Position numbers and translations under genes: made by a program. DNA of 64,000 nucleotides from Vibrio qingdaonensis (GTDB lineage Bacteria > Pseudomonadota > Gammaproteobacteria > Enterobacterales > Vibrionaceae). The stretch covers positions 62,001 through 126,000 of the forward strand of contig NZ_JAKRRY010000001.1 in NCBI RefSeq assembly GCF_026191675.1. The letters are read 5' to 3'. Below are positions 26,919 through 37,097 of the stretch, in pieces. The notes beneath the pieces are model-generated. The model saw nothing but the letters and a program-made list of their open reading frames with translations, did not search any database and was not told where the DNA came from. Numbering within the stretch: the first letter of the stretch is position 1; each line of letters starts with the position of its first letter.

Positions 26919-27515
26919 TATGTGCAAATCAAAGATGACCGCAGTATCAGCAGGAACTGTTTGATGAGTATTCTCTTTGTAAGCTAGATGACTAGGTACA
27001 TACAAACGCCACGTTGCACCAACATTCATTTCTTTCAACGCCACCATCCATGCTAATGGTACTTGCTGTAGCTGTACGGTCATTGGTTCAGGTAAATGTG
27101 CAGAGCCATCCACTAACTGCCCATTCAATAACCAAGTTTTATGACGCACAGATAAACGACTCTTTGGTGTTACTTCTGCGGGGTGACTTCCTTCATTTAG
27201 GATTTCATATTGAATCCCAGAGCTATGGCTCAATACCGTGTCACGCTGGCCATTTTTAGTGAAAAACTCACGCTCATAATTGGCTTTTTGTTGTTCTAGT
27301 GTCGTTTCCGCCTGCTTTCTTTGTTCTTCAAGTTCTACTTTCAACGATTCCGCATCGTTAGGATCAAAAGGCCATTCTTTTTGCAAAAACGTGTCCATAA
27401 TAGCTTCTTGGATAATTTTGATGTTCATTTTAGGAAACGATTTTTTCGCTAACTCTGCGGCCACTTCTCGCCCCAAAATATAGCTGACTTTTTGTTCTAA
27501 CGTTTCAATATCCAT
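26904..27515 (-). CDS. FKBP-type peptidyl-prolyl isomerase-like protein, active site degenerate
   Basis: 203 residues. The N-terminal ~100 residues resemble the helical dimerisation domain of FkpA/FklB (EQKVSYILGREVAAEL) and are followed by an FKBP fold (about 110-203) with VPLAWMVALKEMNVGATWRL, PSHLAY and VIFDLHIEQV. The central pocket Trp and AY survive, but the Tyr of VHYxG is Lys (VRHKTWLL) and the FD pair of the family reads VDGS, so prolyl isomerase activity may be weak and a chaperone role is possible. No signal peptide, so it is probably cytoplasmic, unlike FkpA. Confidence 0.75.
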   Translation of the reverse strand: MDIETLEQKVSYILGREVAAELAKKSFPKMNIKIIQEAIMDTFLQKEWPFDPNDAESLKVELEEQRKQAETTLEQQKANYEREFFTKNGQRDTVLSHSSGIQYEILNEGSHPAEVTPKSRLSVRHKTWLLNGQLVDGSAHLPEPMTVQLQQVPLAWMVALKEMNVGATWRLYVPSHLAYKENTHQTVPADTAVIFDLHIEQVT

Positions 27516-27826
27516 GACAACCTCAATACTTGAAAATACAGTCCGTATTTTATGCCATTATCAAAACATTTAAAGTATTTTACGGATACATGCTAAGGCG
27601 TTACGTATTGAACATTACTCATTGCAGATGAATCTAGGAAGGCAAAAATAGAAGACGTAAGAAGCCCTAAGCCATGAATTTGGGCTTAGAGAAGTTTGGC
27701 TGTAAGCAGTAGTAGCAGTGTAGAAGCCATATTTGGACTTCTACACTCACTTCATTTGCCTTGCTTGTTTTGAAAACTCTTCATTTCATTTTTTGAGGCA
27801 ATAGGTACCAACGCTTGAGTTCCGCT
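27516..27826. other. 311-bp gap downstream of phaC
   Basis: No gene. Two hairpins lie in it: CTAAGCC (27667-27673)/GGCTTAG (27683-27689), and GTGTAGAAG (27718-27726)/CTTCTACAC (27738-27746), the latter a perfect 9-bp stem. Both are beyond the phaC stop; neither has a T-run on the minus strand, so they may shield the 3' end rather than terminate. The left side should contain the FKBP gene promoter. Confidence 0.55.
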
Positions 27827-29653
27827 TCATGTGCTTTCTGAAACTTCAACTCTTGAATGATTGTCATCCGGGTTTGGTTTTGAGCTTTCAACGGGTAGCG
27901 TTTGCAGCACATATTGACCCGGCGCATCACACAGCACTGGAAACGCGTCATTACCTACAGGATAAGGGGCTACCTTTTCATCCGCATTAAATTGGCTTAA
28001 CCATTGATCCCAATGAATCCACCAAGACCCTTTTTGATGCTCTGCGTTGTTCATCCAATCATCGGCAGATTCTTCTAGCGTAGAGTTAGTCCAAAAACCG
28101 TACTTCTCCTTTGCTGGGTGATTAACGATGCCAGCAATATGACCAGATTCGCCCAGAACAAAGGTCTTGTTTCCACCTACCTGTAATGCACCTCGATAGG
28201 TCCCCTGCCACAAAGCAATATGATCTTCTTTAGTAGAGACGAAATAACTTGGAATACGGATTTTATTCAAATCAATCCACACGCCTCCCACCTTGACGCC
28301 TTTATTCTGGACTAATTGGTTTTCTAAATATAATTTCCGTAGCAAGAAATTATGTGTTGCTGTCGCTACGTTGGTGCTGTCACTGTTCCAATACAGTAAA
28401 TCAAAATCAACCGGGCTGTTTCCCTTTAGATAGTTGTCTATATAGTAGTTCCAATACAAACTGTTCTCGCGTAACAAGCTAAAGGTCACACTTAAAGAAC
28501 GACCATCCATATAACCCTGTTCATTATTCTGTGCCTCGATAGCACTAACAATAGTGTCATTGATGTACGCGCCCACCTCACCAGGTTGTTCAAAATCCAA
28601 AAGCGTCGTGAAAAATGACGCCGACGCTATGCGTTTTTTCATTCGTTTTGCCGCATAATACGCAACAGTTGACGCTAGCACAGTGCCGCCAATGCAATAA
28701 CCCGCAGCATTCACTTGCTCTTGCCCTGTGATCGCCTCAATGGCTGACACGGCTTTTACAACGCCTTCAGTAACATAGTCACCAAATTCTGTTGTTGCTT
28801 GCTCTGCGCTAGGGTTACGCCACGACATCATAAAAACAGGATGACCTTGTTCTAAGAGCCACTTCACCATCGAATTTTTTTCTCGAAGATCGAGGATGTA
28901 GTATTTGTTAATAAAAGGCGGAACAATGAGTAGCGGCGTCGAATTAACCGCTTCAGTTAACGGGCGATACTGAATCAACTCAAAGAGCTCGTTCTTAAAA
29001 ACGACATCACCCTTTGTATTGGCTACGTGCTTACCAATATCAAACGACTTCGTATTGGTCATTCTAATCTTAAGCACGTCAGCACTGGCTTCCATATCTT
29101 CTTGAAGTTGCTGCATGCCCGCGAGTAAATTCTCTCCCTTTTGCTCCAAGGTCAACTGAAGTAACTCAGGGTTAGTCGCGATGAAGTTACTTGGAGACAA
29201 CGCGTTCAAGGTTTGTCTAGAAAAGAAAGCCAACCTTTCTTTCGCTTTCTCATCGACACCTTCAACAGCATTTATGGTCTCAAGGTAAGTTTGGCTAAAC
29301 AGTACGTAAGACTGCTTAATTACGCTATAGAAGGCTTCATCTTTCCATGCTGCGTCTTCAAAACGACGGTCACCTTTCTCCACCGATACTACATCTGTTT
29401 TATCATTATGAAGGGCAGCACGCTGCCAAATTTCTAACTGTTGCATCCACCATTTCATTTGAACATCTAGCATCGCTGCAGGCTGCTTAGATGCTTTATC
29501 CATGAATTCTGCTGAATCCTCTATATTGAGTTCTTGCATCGCTTTTGAAAGCGGATTATTAACGGCTGCCTTGCCCTGCTCGAAATCTTTCCACCATCGC
29601 TGGTTACTTTCCTGCAATGTCACAAGGTAGTCCGAAAAGAAGTTTTGAAACAT
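27827..29653 (-). CDS. phaC: Class I polyhydroxyalkanoate synthase PhaC
   Basis: 608 residues, close to the class I norm. It polymerises 3-hydroxybutyryl-CoA on granule surfaces. The lipase-like box carries the catalytic cysteine in GYCIGGT (near residue 318), with Asp in STKEDHIALW and His in GESGHIAG completing the triad; the Trp-rich stretch AYPVG... differs slightly from Cupriavidus but the fold is evident. The N-terminal ~90 residues are variable. Last gene of phaB-phaA-phaP-phaC and separated from phaP by a terminator-like hairpin, which should lower its level relative to phasin. Confidence 0.95.
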   Translation of the reverse strand: MFQNFFSDYLVTLQESNQRWWKDFEQGKAAVNNPLSKAMQELNIEDSAEFMDKASKQPAAMLDVQMKWWMQQLEIWQRAALHNDKTDVVSVEKGDRRFEDAAWKDEAFYSVIKQSYVLFSQTYLETINAVEGVDEKAKERLAFFSRQTLNALSPSNFIATNPELLQLTLEQKGENLLAGMQQLQEDMEASADVLKIRMTNTKSFDIGKHVANTKGDVVFKNELFELIQYRPLTEAVNSTPLLIVPPFINKYYILDLREKNSMVKWLLEQGHPVFMMSWRNPSAEQATTEFGDYVTEGVVKAVSAIEAITGQEQVNAAGYCIGGTVLASTVAYYAAKRMKKRIASASFFTTLLDFEQPGEVGAYINDTIVSAIEAQNNEQGYMDGRSLSVTFSLLRENSLYWNYYIDNYLKGNSPVDFDLLYWNSDSTNVATATHNFLLRKLYLENQLVQNKGVKVGGVWIDLNKIRIPSYFVSTKEDHIALWQGTYRGALQVGGNKTFVLGESGHIAGIVNHPAKEKYGFWTNSTLEESADDWMNNAEHQKGSWWIHWDQWLSQFNADEKVAPYPVGNDAFPVLCDAPGQYVLQTLPVESSKPNPDDNHSRVEVSEST

Positions 29654-29669
29654 AATTCAAACCCTTTTC

Positions 29670-29707
29670 TAAAAATTAAAAAAGGGGCACGAGATACGAT
29701 GTACCCC
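29670..29707 (-). terminator. Intraoperon terminator between phaP and phaC
   Basis: On the minus strand, GGGGTAC pairs with GTGCCCC (plus-strand 29701-29707 and 29684-29690), one G-T pair, followed by TTTTTTAATTTTT. All the elements of a rho-independent terminator lie between two genes of one operon. Confidence 0.75.
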
Positions 29708-29736
29708 GAAACCCCTAACATATACTTACTGCCAGA

Positions 29737-30084
29737 TTAAGCTGGCGTATTAGTTTTCATTGTCTCGGTAGTCAATGTTTCAATATCGTCTTTAAATTCT
29801 TTAGCAACCTGTTGAAGTTTGTTGCTGTCATCCATCATTTGTTGAGACAAGCGAGTAAGTGACGTCACTTGCTGAGTATTAAATACCGTCAAAGAAGAAA
29901 TATCTTTTACTTCCGCGACCGCTTTCATTTGAGACAAACCTAATTCACTATAAGTTTTCATGGCATTAAGTTGCAACTCAGTCAGTGTTTCCACATTCTT
30001 TGTCATTAACTTGCTAAATTTCGCATATGGTTCCAATGTTTTTTCTGACTGTTCATTGATTACTTTAAAAATATCCGTGTACAT
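29737..30084 (-). CDS. phaP: Phasin PhaP
   Basis: 115 residues, all-helical and amphipathic, without cysteine or signal peptide. The pattern matches the phasin_2 family (NVETLTELQLNAMKTYSELG, SLTRLSQQMMDDSNKLQQVA). Phasins coat PHA granules and are very abundant when polymer accumulates. It lies between phaA and phaC; a terminator after it favours its own expression. Confidence 0.88.
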   Translation of the reverse strand: MYTDIFKVINEQSEKTLEPYAKFSKLMTKNVETLTELQLNAMKTYSELGLSQMKAVAEVKDISSLTVFNTQQVTSLTRLSQQMMDDSNKLQQVAKEFKDDIETLTTETMKTNTPA

Positions 30085-30164
30085 AGTCGTTCTCCTAAAA
30101 AATATAAGTTAAGCATTTAATTAATAACGTCATAAAACTATATGTTGGTAATATATAAACTAGG

Positions 30165-31370
30165 TTAACAGCGTTTTAGAATAACTGCTGTACCCATGCC
30201 ACCACCCACACATAATGTCGCTGCCCCATAAGTGTGAAGTTCGCGTATCATTTCATGAATTAATGTGACTACAATACGATTTCCTGAAGCACCTAGCGGA
30301 TGCCCAAGGGCAATCGCGCCACCGTTTGGGTTGGATTTTTCAATAATGGATTCAGACGATACTGAACACTCATCAGCCAAACGTCTAATCACGCCTAACG
30401 CTTGGGCTGCAAATGCTTCATTAAACTCAAACGTATCAACATCTGTTACAGAAAGCTCCGCTTTCTCTAACGCTTTTTGTACCGCCTTTACTGGTCCTAA
30501 CCCCATAACTTTAGGATCTAGACCTGTTTGCGCCGTTGAAACTATTTCACAAAGAGGGGTTAATCCTAAGCGCTCAACGGCATCTTCAGAAGCGATGACG
30601 ACTGCGCTTGCTCCATCATTAATGCCTGAAGCATTGCCGGCCGTCACCGTGCCTTCTTTGTCAAACGCAGGTCTTAATTTACCCAACCCTACTAGCGTTG
30701 CATCAGATTTAGGATACTCATCAGTAGTAAACTGAGCAGGTTGACGCTTAATCTTAATATCAACTGGTACGATTTCATCACTGAATCTTCCTGCTTCAAT
30801 CGCGGCAACCGCCTTCATTTGACTTTCCAGTGCATAGGCATCTTGGTCTTCACGAGAAATGTTGACTTCACGAGCGACATTTTCAGCCGTCACTCCCATG
30901 TGATAGCCATTAAACACGTCCGTTAAACCATCAGAAACAAGGAGATCTTTCGCTGACATGTCTCCCATTTTATTGCCGGAACGAACGTTGGCTGGCAAAG
31001 CAAAAGGAATCTGCGACATGACTTCAACGCCCGCAGCAACGACGACATCAGCTTCCCCCGCTCTAATATGCGAGACGGAGTCCATAATTGATTTCATCCC
31101 GCTGCCACACACCATATTGATAGAATATGCGGGAACATAGTCAGGGATATTCGCAAAAATTGCAGCCTGTCGTCCTACACCCATTCCTTGGTTGGCGCTA
31201 ATCACATTTCCAACAATGACTTCATCAATGTCTGTTTCATTAACAGCGCAAGATGCAAGCGCCCCTTTTATGGCTTGCGCGGCTAAGTCACCTGCCGAGC
31301 AATTTTTCAAACTACCACCAAAACTGCCAATTGGTGTGCGTTTCGCTGCGACGATGTATACTTTTTTCAT
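30165..31370 (-). CDS. phaA: Acetyl-CoA acetyltransferase PhaA (beta-ketothiolase)
   Basis: 401 residues, the typical size. It condenses two acetyl-CoA. Catalytic cysteine in NMVCGSGMKSI (about residue 89), His in NPNGGAIALGHPLGASG, and the second cysteine in LCVGGGMGTAVI are all present. phaB precedes it by 15 bp. It could also serve fatty-acid metabolism, but the operon context points to PHB. Confidence 0.93.
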   Translation of the reverse strand: MKKVYIVAAKRTPIGSFGGSLKNCSAGDLAAQAIKGALASCAVNETDIDEVIVGNVISANQGMGVGRQAAIFANIPDYVPAYSINMVCGSGMKSIMDSVSHIRAGEADVVVAAGVEVMSQIPFALPANVRSGNKMGDMSAKDLLVSDGLTDVFNGYHMGVTAENVAREVNISREDQDAYALESQMKAVAAIEAGRFSDEIVPVDIKIKRQPAQFTTDEYPKSDATLVGLGKLRPAFDKEGTVTAGNASGINDGASAVVIASEDAVERLGLTPLCEIVSTAQTGLDPKVMGLGPVKAVQKALEKAELSVTDVDTFEFNEAFAAQALGVIRRLADECSVSSESIIEKSNPNGGAIALGHPLGASGNRIVVTLIHEMIRELHTYGAATLCVGGGMGTAVILKRC

Positions 31371-31385
31371 TATCGGTGTTCTCCC

Positions 31386-32126
31386 TTATGCCATGTACAA
31401 GCCGCCATTGACTGACAGTGTTTCACCAGTAATGTATGCAGCTTCATCACTTGCTAAATACGCAACAGCTGCCGCTATTTCTTCAGGCTTAGCGAGTCGT
31501 TTAAGTGGGATAGTACTTTTAATGGAATCAAGTACGTCTTCACGCATCGCCTCTACCATTGGCGTTCCAGTGTAACCCGGAGCAATGACATTGACGGTCA
31601 CACCTGAGCGAGCACCTTCTGCTGCTAACGCTTTGGTAAAACCAATCATGCCTGCTTTTGCGGCAGAATAGTTAGCTTGACCGAACTGACCTTTTTGACC
31701 GTTTACTGAGGATATATTGATGACACGTCCGCCACCCTTTTCGCACATTGCAGCAAATAGAGGCTGGGTCACATTGAAGACGCTATTTAAATTGGTGTTA
31801 ATCACGTCAAACCACGCCTCAGCAGACATTTTTTTGAATTGTCCGTCTCGAGTAATGCCAGCATTATTAACCACTAAATCAAATGTGCCTTCCTCTTCTT
31901 GAATTTCTTCAAGCTTTTTTTGACATTCATTTGTATTGGTTACATCCAGTTCAAATAAACGTACTTGGTCATCGGTAAATCCCTTAGATTCGAACCATTC
32001 CTTAGCACACTCATAATTCCCTGTATAATATGTAGCGATCAACCGATAATCGTTTTCTACCAGACGGGAGGATATTGCTGAACCTATACCACCCTTTGAC
32101 CCAGTAATTAACGCAAGCTTTTTCAT
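31386..32126 (-). CDS. phaB: Acetoacetyl-CoA reductase PhaB
   Basis: 246 residues. Short-chain dehydrogenase with TGSKGGIGSAI (NADPH-binding) and the YSAAKAG catalytic Tyr-Lys pair, plus NNAGITRD and NVIAPGY, all typical of PhaB, which reduces acetoacetyl-CoA to (R)-3-hydroxybutyryl-CoA. The start was set at 32126 (MKKLALITGSKG), with GGAG six bases upstream; the frame extends seven codons further to 32147 without improving the match. First gene of the pha operon. Confidence 0.93.
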   Translation of the reverse strand: MKKLALITGSKGGIGSAISSRLVENDYRLIATYYTGNYECAKEWFESKGFTDDQVRLFELDVTNTNECQKKLEEIQEEEGTFDLVVNNAGITRDGQFKKMSAEAWFDVINTNLNSVFNVTQPLFAAMCEKGGGRVINISSVNGQKGQFGQANYSAAKAGMIGFTKALAAEGARSGVTVNVIAPGYTGTPMVEAMREDVLDSIKSTIPLKRLAKPEEIAAAVAYLASDEAAYITGETLSVNGGLYMA

Positions 32127-32761
32127 TCCTGACTCCATTCCTAACAACCAACTAATAATTTACCTAACCTAATAGCTACCTAAACTTAAGTTCCTCTATA
32201 ATTCAGGATGCCATTTATATTTATCGTTTAATTTACATTGCAAACATTACAGTTTTTCTAATCAACTTAATGTTAATAAAAACTTAATATATATACAGCA
32301 ATTAATTGTGGTCGATAGACAATTAGTGGCTAGCCATCACACATCAGAATGAAATTGACAAGTCTCATATTTTCAATTTAAATCACAAAATCACACACCT
32401 ACTAAGCCATTGATAAGAATAAACATTTACCCATGTGTTATTACGTCGCACTGAAAGTGTTATTTTCATGTCAGAAATAGCACATCTGACAGTAACGGTT
32501 TCAATTATTACATCTATTAGATCTAACAATGTAAGTATGTGAATAATATGAGAATTACGACTAAGCATTTTATTTGGTTTACGAAAGGATGCACTCTGTT
32601 ACATTCTTTAATTTTTCTGCACTGTTTTAGGGAGATGTTTTGCCGTGCAATAGAGCATTCGTAAATACGATCAAAGTCACATAACCCATAAGGGGTATGC
32701 GACTCTATTCTAACCTCGTATTTTTAAATGCGTCTTGTAAGCGCTAATTTGGACGAATTGA
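32127..32761. promoter_or_regulatory. 635-bp region between phaB and the chemoreceptor gene
   Basis: AT-rich, no credible frame. Upstream of phaB on the minus strand a weak promoter is visible: TTGCAA (32238-32243) and TATAAA (32214-32219) with an 18-bp spacer. The left-going chemoreceptor gene ends at 32762, so the remainder is its 3' region. No classical CRP site was recognised. Confidence 0.35.
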
Positions 32762-34402
32762 TCAGACCTTAAACTGACCCACAGCTCTATCAAGATTTTC
32801 ACATCTTGCCTCAAGAGTGATGCATGCGTGCTCTGCCTGTTTGATAATATCGGACATTTTATGGCTGTCCGACGCTATTTTTTGAATACTGCCATTTAAC
32901 TCTTCACTGACCGCGGTTTGTTCCGTTGCCGCAGTAGCAATGTGCGCATTCATTTCATTAATAATGGTAATTGAATGAGTAATTTCAGCCAGCGAGGTTG
33001 AAGCTGTTTGCACTAAGCTGATGGTTTCGTTACTGGTAGCACGACTGGATTCCATCGCTTGTACCATAACCGATGCCCCTTGCTGTAAGCGCTCGATCAT
33101 GGTTTGAATATCACCCGTACTTTCTTGAGTCTTACTCGCTAGAGAGCGAACTTCATCCGCAACGACAGCAAAGCCCCGTCCTTGCTCACCGGCTCTAGCT
33201 GCCTCAATAGCGGCATTCAGGGCAAGTAAGTTGGTTTGCTCTGCTATTCCGCGTATCACATCCAGTACAGAAGCGATATTCGTCACGTCACTGGTTAATC
33301 TATGGACACTTTCCTCAGAGGTAATCAGCTCTTGCGCCAAGCCTTCTATTGAAGATACCGTAAGACCAATCCCCTCATTAGCGTGACGAGCTTCATCGGC
33401 ACTTCGGTCCGTCGCCTGAGCCGCTTCATGTGCATTTTGACTAACGTTGTCGCTCGTCGCTCTCATTTCATTAATGGCCGTAGCAACCATTTCGCTTTCT
33501 TGCTGTTGGGACAAGGAAGCATGAGTAATTTGTCCCGCTAACTGGATCAACACCGACGTGTGCTCTCTCACTTCCGACGTTGAGTCAACGACTTCAGAAA
33601 CGGTGCCCTGAATCCGTTCAACAAACTGGTTGAATGATTCGGCTAAATGACCGATTTCATCCGTTGATTCAACCTGCACTCTCTGAGTCAAATCACCATC
33701 GCCAGAAGCGATTTCTGCCATCGACTTTTCAAGTACGATCACCGGAGCAACAATCAGTTTCGATACAAAGGCTGCAACTGTCAGTGCAAGTAATATCGCA
33801 ATAACCGTACCCACTTCAATGGCGATTTCAGCTTCTTTGACTGCCTGATCACTATCTAATCGTGCTTGCTCTTGCAATCGCTCAATCTCGTCAAGAATCA
33901 CCTTTAAGTTACTGCGTATATCCACAAAGAGACCAGTGATCATTTTTTCGTTCTGAGTAAACGTCTGATACGCATTACTCGGAGAAGCAAACAGCTTTTC
34001 ATACTCATTAACAAACACTTTAGTATCAGAGATCAACTGTTTTAAATACGGGTAAAAACGGCGATCTAATACACCAGAGTCAATCAACTCTTGCACCTTA
34101 CTTACACGTGGTACGGCATTATAAGCGTTATCTTCAAATTCAAAACGCTGCTTTTCTACCTCTTGGGGATCAGCTGTTGCAATAATAAACGCATAACCTG
34201 CTGTCGATACTTGGTAGAAATCTCGGTACGCATCTTCCAGAGAATTCATCACTGGTTGTATTTCATCGTTGAGACGGTCATTAATCGCCGCCTGCTTGCT
34301 AAAAAGCAGCGCGTTGTAGATCACCAAACCACCAAATATTATTGCCATCAACATAACCGGTATCATTACCTTGATTCTGAGGCTTAAATTATTAAACCAC
34401 AT
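32762..34402 (-). CDS. Methyl-accepting chemotaxis protein
   Basis: 546 residues. TM1 is about residues 11-31, a periplasmic four-helix-type sensor of ~150 residues follows, TM2 is about 185-205, then HAMP and the signalling domain with tip [35 protein letters not shown] in sense (about residues 390-430). It has no C-terminal NWETF-type pentapeptide. The start was set at 34402 ([12 protein letters not shown]), with GGAG 10 bases upstream; ten further codons to 34432 are open. Ligand unknown. It is divergent from the hybrid kinase gene across 226 bp. Confidence 0.9.
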   Translation of the reverse strand: MWFNNLSLRIKVMIPVMLMAIIFGGLVIYNALLFSKQAAINDRLNDEIQPVMNSLEDAYRDFYQVSTAGYAFIIATADPQEVEKQRFEFEDNAYNAVPRVSKVQELIDSGVLDRRFYPYLKQLISDTKVFVNEYEKLFASPSNAYQTFTQNEKMITGLFVDIRSNLKVILDEIERLQEQARLDSDQAVKEAEIAIEVGTVIAILLALTVAAFVSKLIVAPVIVLEKSMAEIASGDGDLTQRVQVESTDEIGHLAESFNQFVERIQGTVSEVVDSTSEVREHTSVLIQLAGQITHASLSQQQESEMVATAINEMRATSDNVSQNAHEAAQATDRSADEARHANEGIGLTVSSIEGLAQELITSEESVHRLTSDVTNIASVLDVIRGIAEQTNLLALNAAIEAARAGEQGRGFAVVADEVRSLASKTQESTGDIQTMIERLQQGASVMVQAMESSRATSNETISLVQTASTSLAEITHSITIINEMNAHIATAATEQTAVSEELNGSIQKIASDSHKMSDIIKQAEHACITLEARCENLDRAVGQFKV

Positions 34403-34628
34403 TGTGTATATCTCCAATATATAAACTAACATCCGTACTGTATCGACATGCTACGGCTTTGCTTAACGCCAAATGTATCTTTATCGACATAGTTCTCAAT
34501 ATCCTTGTTTTATTGGTACTTTTTCCTACGCAAATCCCAATATTCTATAAAATACTCACAAAATGTTCGCGTAACGCCAGACTCTTTTCCATGATTGTGA
34601 CATTTTTGTTACTCTTAACAGACGGTAC

Positions 34629-37097
34629 ATGAACTCACCGTTTCGGTACGACCAAAAGGACCTGGATCTCATGTGGATGGCTAACCATTATCACGCTCAT
34701 AACATTCGTAAAACATTGATTGCAGGGTCTGCCATCGTTTTATTCTTCCTTACCCTGTTTTTTTATACAGAATACAAAGTTGAGCAGGCAAAAAGTCAGT
34801 TAACAACGCTAAAGTCCGACATCCTTACTGCTTCAAATGGCATGTTATTGATGAGACGTCATGAAAAGGATTTTATCGCGCGAGTTGATCCTGAATATAT
34901 TGAAAAAATGCAAACGAGCTATAACGCGATGATTGGGCAACTCGGTGACGTCAATGTCAAAATCATTCAATCTGGCATTGAGACGGATTATTCAAATCAA
35001 TATGCGTTGGCGTATATTGACGACTATGTGCAGTCCTTTTTCTCGCTGGCTGACTTAGTTGTCATGATTCATGGGAATGAACACCAGAACGGGCTCATTG
35101 ATAATTTAAGAGAGCAGTCGTTAAAGTTTGGCCATGAATTAATCAAGGCCAATAACACAACATTAGACTACACAGCGTTGACAATGCAGGACCTGATGTA
35201 TCAGTTTTTCTCTGATTTTGACATTGAGACCCTACCTCGGCTTGAACGCATTCTCAAACAAATGGAAAGCGACATTTCTAAACAGCCTCAATCCTTTGCA
35301 CTATTTAGGGCCTTTTTAGAGTTCAAGTTTGCCTTCTATGGCCTGCAGTCTGCGTATGAAGAATTTGGTTATACACACAATGAAGGCCGCCACGGCGCTC
35401 TTAGGGCAACAGTTCATCAATTAGAAACTAAGCTCAATGCTTTGTTCGACGTACTCCCCAATCAAATTGCCAATAAGATTTCGATTTACGACAATTACAG
35501 AATGTTCGCCACTATCGCGCTAATCGTCGCGATTATCCTGACCTTGCTGTATGTCATTCGACAAACTTCAATATTGGAAACTGAACTCATCACCGCCAGA
35601 GAGCATGAAAGGCAAGCGAATAGAGCAAAAAGCGCATTTTTGGCCAACATGTCCCATGAGATAAGAACCCCACTCAATGGAATATTGGGCATGACCGAAA
35701 TTTTGTCTGACTCAAAGCTGAGTGCGCTTCAAAAAGACTATTTGTCGACCATTAGCTCCTCTTCCCAAACCTTGCTTATGCTCATCAATGATATATTAGA
35801 TCTCTCCAAAATAGAGTCTGGCCATCTAGAGATTTGCCCACATACCTGTGCTATTAAAGAAGTATTCTTTGATACAGCGGCACTCATCGCCCCTAAAGCT
35901 CAGCAGAAAGGGATTGAGTTGGCGATGGAGATTGATTCTACTCTGCCCAATTATGTTAAAGCCGATGAACAAAAAGTCAGACAAGTATTAATGAACCTTG
36001 CCTCCAATGCCATCAAATTTACTGAAGCTGGCACAATCACATTTATCGCCTCACTTGTTAAACAACAGGCAAACTCCGTCACGGTGTTTCTAGCGGTAAA
36101 AGATACTGGGATTGGCATTGACACGAATAAACAAGCGCACATTTTTGAAGAATTTCAACAAGAGGATACTTCCACATCTCAACAATACGGAGGAACCGGA
36201 CTTGGTTTGGCCATCTCATCTAAAATGATCACTATGATGGGTGGCGAAATTGCGCTCAACTCACTTAAAGGACGAGGCAGTGAATTCTCATTTATCTTAT
36301 CGTTTGACACAGATGACCAACAATTAACCCAACAAACGGAAACAACGGTTGTCTATGTATCAATGAAAGAAAAGCCACTTTTAATTGAAGAGTTGAATCG
36401 TTACGGCTTCCCATCACAACAAATAACGCCTGATTCTCTGTCATCCATAGCCATTTCTAAGCAGACAGTGATCATTATTGACGATGCTGACACCTACCAC
36501 CAGTACGAAAAGATAATTGCTCAGCATCGTGTCATCTTCTTAAAAGACAACCAAACGCACGACCACTACCATGACTTCGCGGTATCGGCGTTTATTACTT
36601 ATCCGCTTTTAGGGGCAAGGCTAAGTAATACAATTAAATCTGTATTAGAGCAAGAAGCTACTTCCGAGCCTATAACAAGCAAAACTACAACTAACATTAG
36701 TTCTGGTTCTAAGATTCTGATTGTTGAAGACAATAAGGTAAACCAACAAATTGTGACGATCAATTTAAACAAACTGGGTATCAGTTACCTGCTTGCTAAT
36801 GATGGACAAGAAGCACTGACTATTTATCAACAACAGCACCAGCACATAGGACTGATTCTCATGGACTGTATGATGCCGGTAATGGATGGCTTTGACGCCA
36901 CAGAAGCTATTCGAGCCTATGAGCGATCACATAATCTTGCCAAAAAACATATTATCGCGCTCACCGCTTCGGTTCTTGATGATGATATACAAAAGTGCTT
37001 TGACTGTGGCATGGATGACTACCTGCCCAAACCATTCAAGCGTGACGTACTAATTGAAAAACTCGACAAGCAAGTTAACATCTTAGCGCACACCTAA
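34629..37097 (+). CDS. Hybrid sensor histidine kinase with HBM-like periplasmic sensor
   Basis: 822 residues. TM1 is about 29-47, a ~245-residue periplasmic helical domain follows with MLLMRRHEKDFIARVDPEY, a pattern seen in helical bimodular (HBM) sensors, and TM2 is about 293-312. Then HisKA with H343 in SHEIRTPLNG, HATPase_c (NLASNAIKFTEAG, DTGIGI, GTGLGLAIS), a degenerate receiver-like segment (about 575-670) and a true receiver with D746 in LMDCMMPVMDG. There is no HPt domain, so a separate phosphotransfer protein is needed. No cognate response regulator is adjacent. Divergent from the chemoreceptor gene. Confidence 0.88.
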   Translation: MNSPFRYDQKDLDLMWMANHYHAHNIRKTLIAGSAIVLFFLTLFFYTEYKVEQAKSQLTTLKSDILTASNGMLLMRRHEKDFIARVDPEYIEKMQTSYNAMIGQLGDVNVKIIQSGIETDYSNQYALAYIDDYVQSFFSLADLVVMIHGNEHQNGLIDNLREQSLKFGHELIKANNTTLDYTALTMQDLMYQFFSDFDIETLPRLERILKQMESDISKQPQSFALFRAFLEFKFAFYGLQSAYEEFGYTHNEGRHGALRATVHQLETKLNALFDVLPNQIANKISIYDNYRMFATIALIVAIILTLLYVIRQTSILETELITAREHERQANRAKSAFLANMSHEIRTPLNGILGMTEILSDSKLSALQKDYLSTISSSSQTLLMLINDILDLSKIESGHLEICPHTCAIKEVFFDTAALIAPKAQQKGIELAMEIDSTLPNYVKADEQKVRQVLMNLASNAIKFTEAGTITFIASLVKQQANSVTVFLAVKDTGIGIDTNKQAHIFEEFQQEDTSTSQQYGGTGLGLAISSKMITMMGGEIALNSLKGRGSEFSFILSFDTDDQQLTQQTETTVVYVSMKEKPLLIEELNRYGFPSQQITPDSLSSIAISKQTVIIIDDADTYHQYEKIIAQHRVIFLKDNQTHDHYHDFAVSAFITYPLLGARLSNTIKSVLEQEATSEPITSKTTTNISSGSKILIVEDNKVNQQIVTINLNKLGISYLLANDGQEALTIYQQQHQHIGLILMDCMMPVMDGFDATEAIRAYERSHNLAKKHIIALTASVLDDDIQKCFDCGMDDYLPKPFKRDVLIEKLDKQVNILAHT

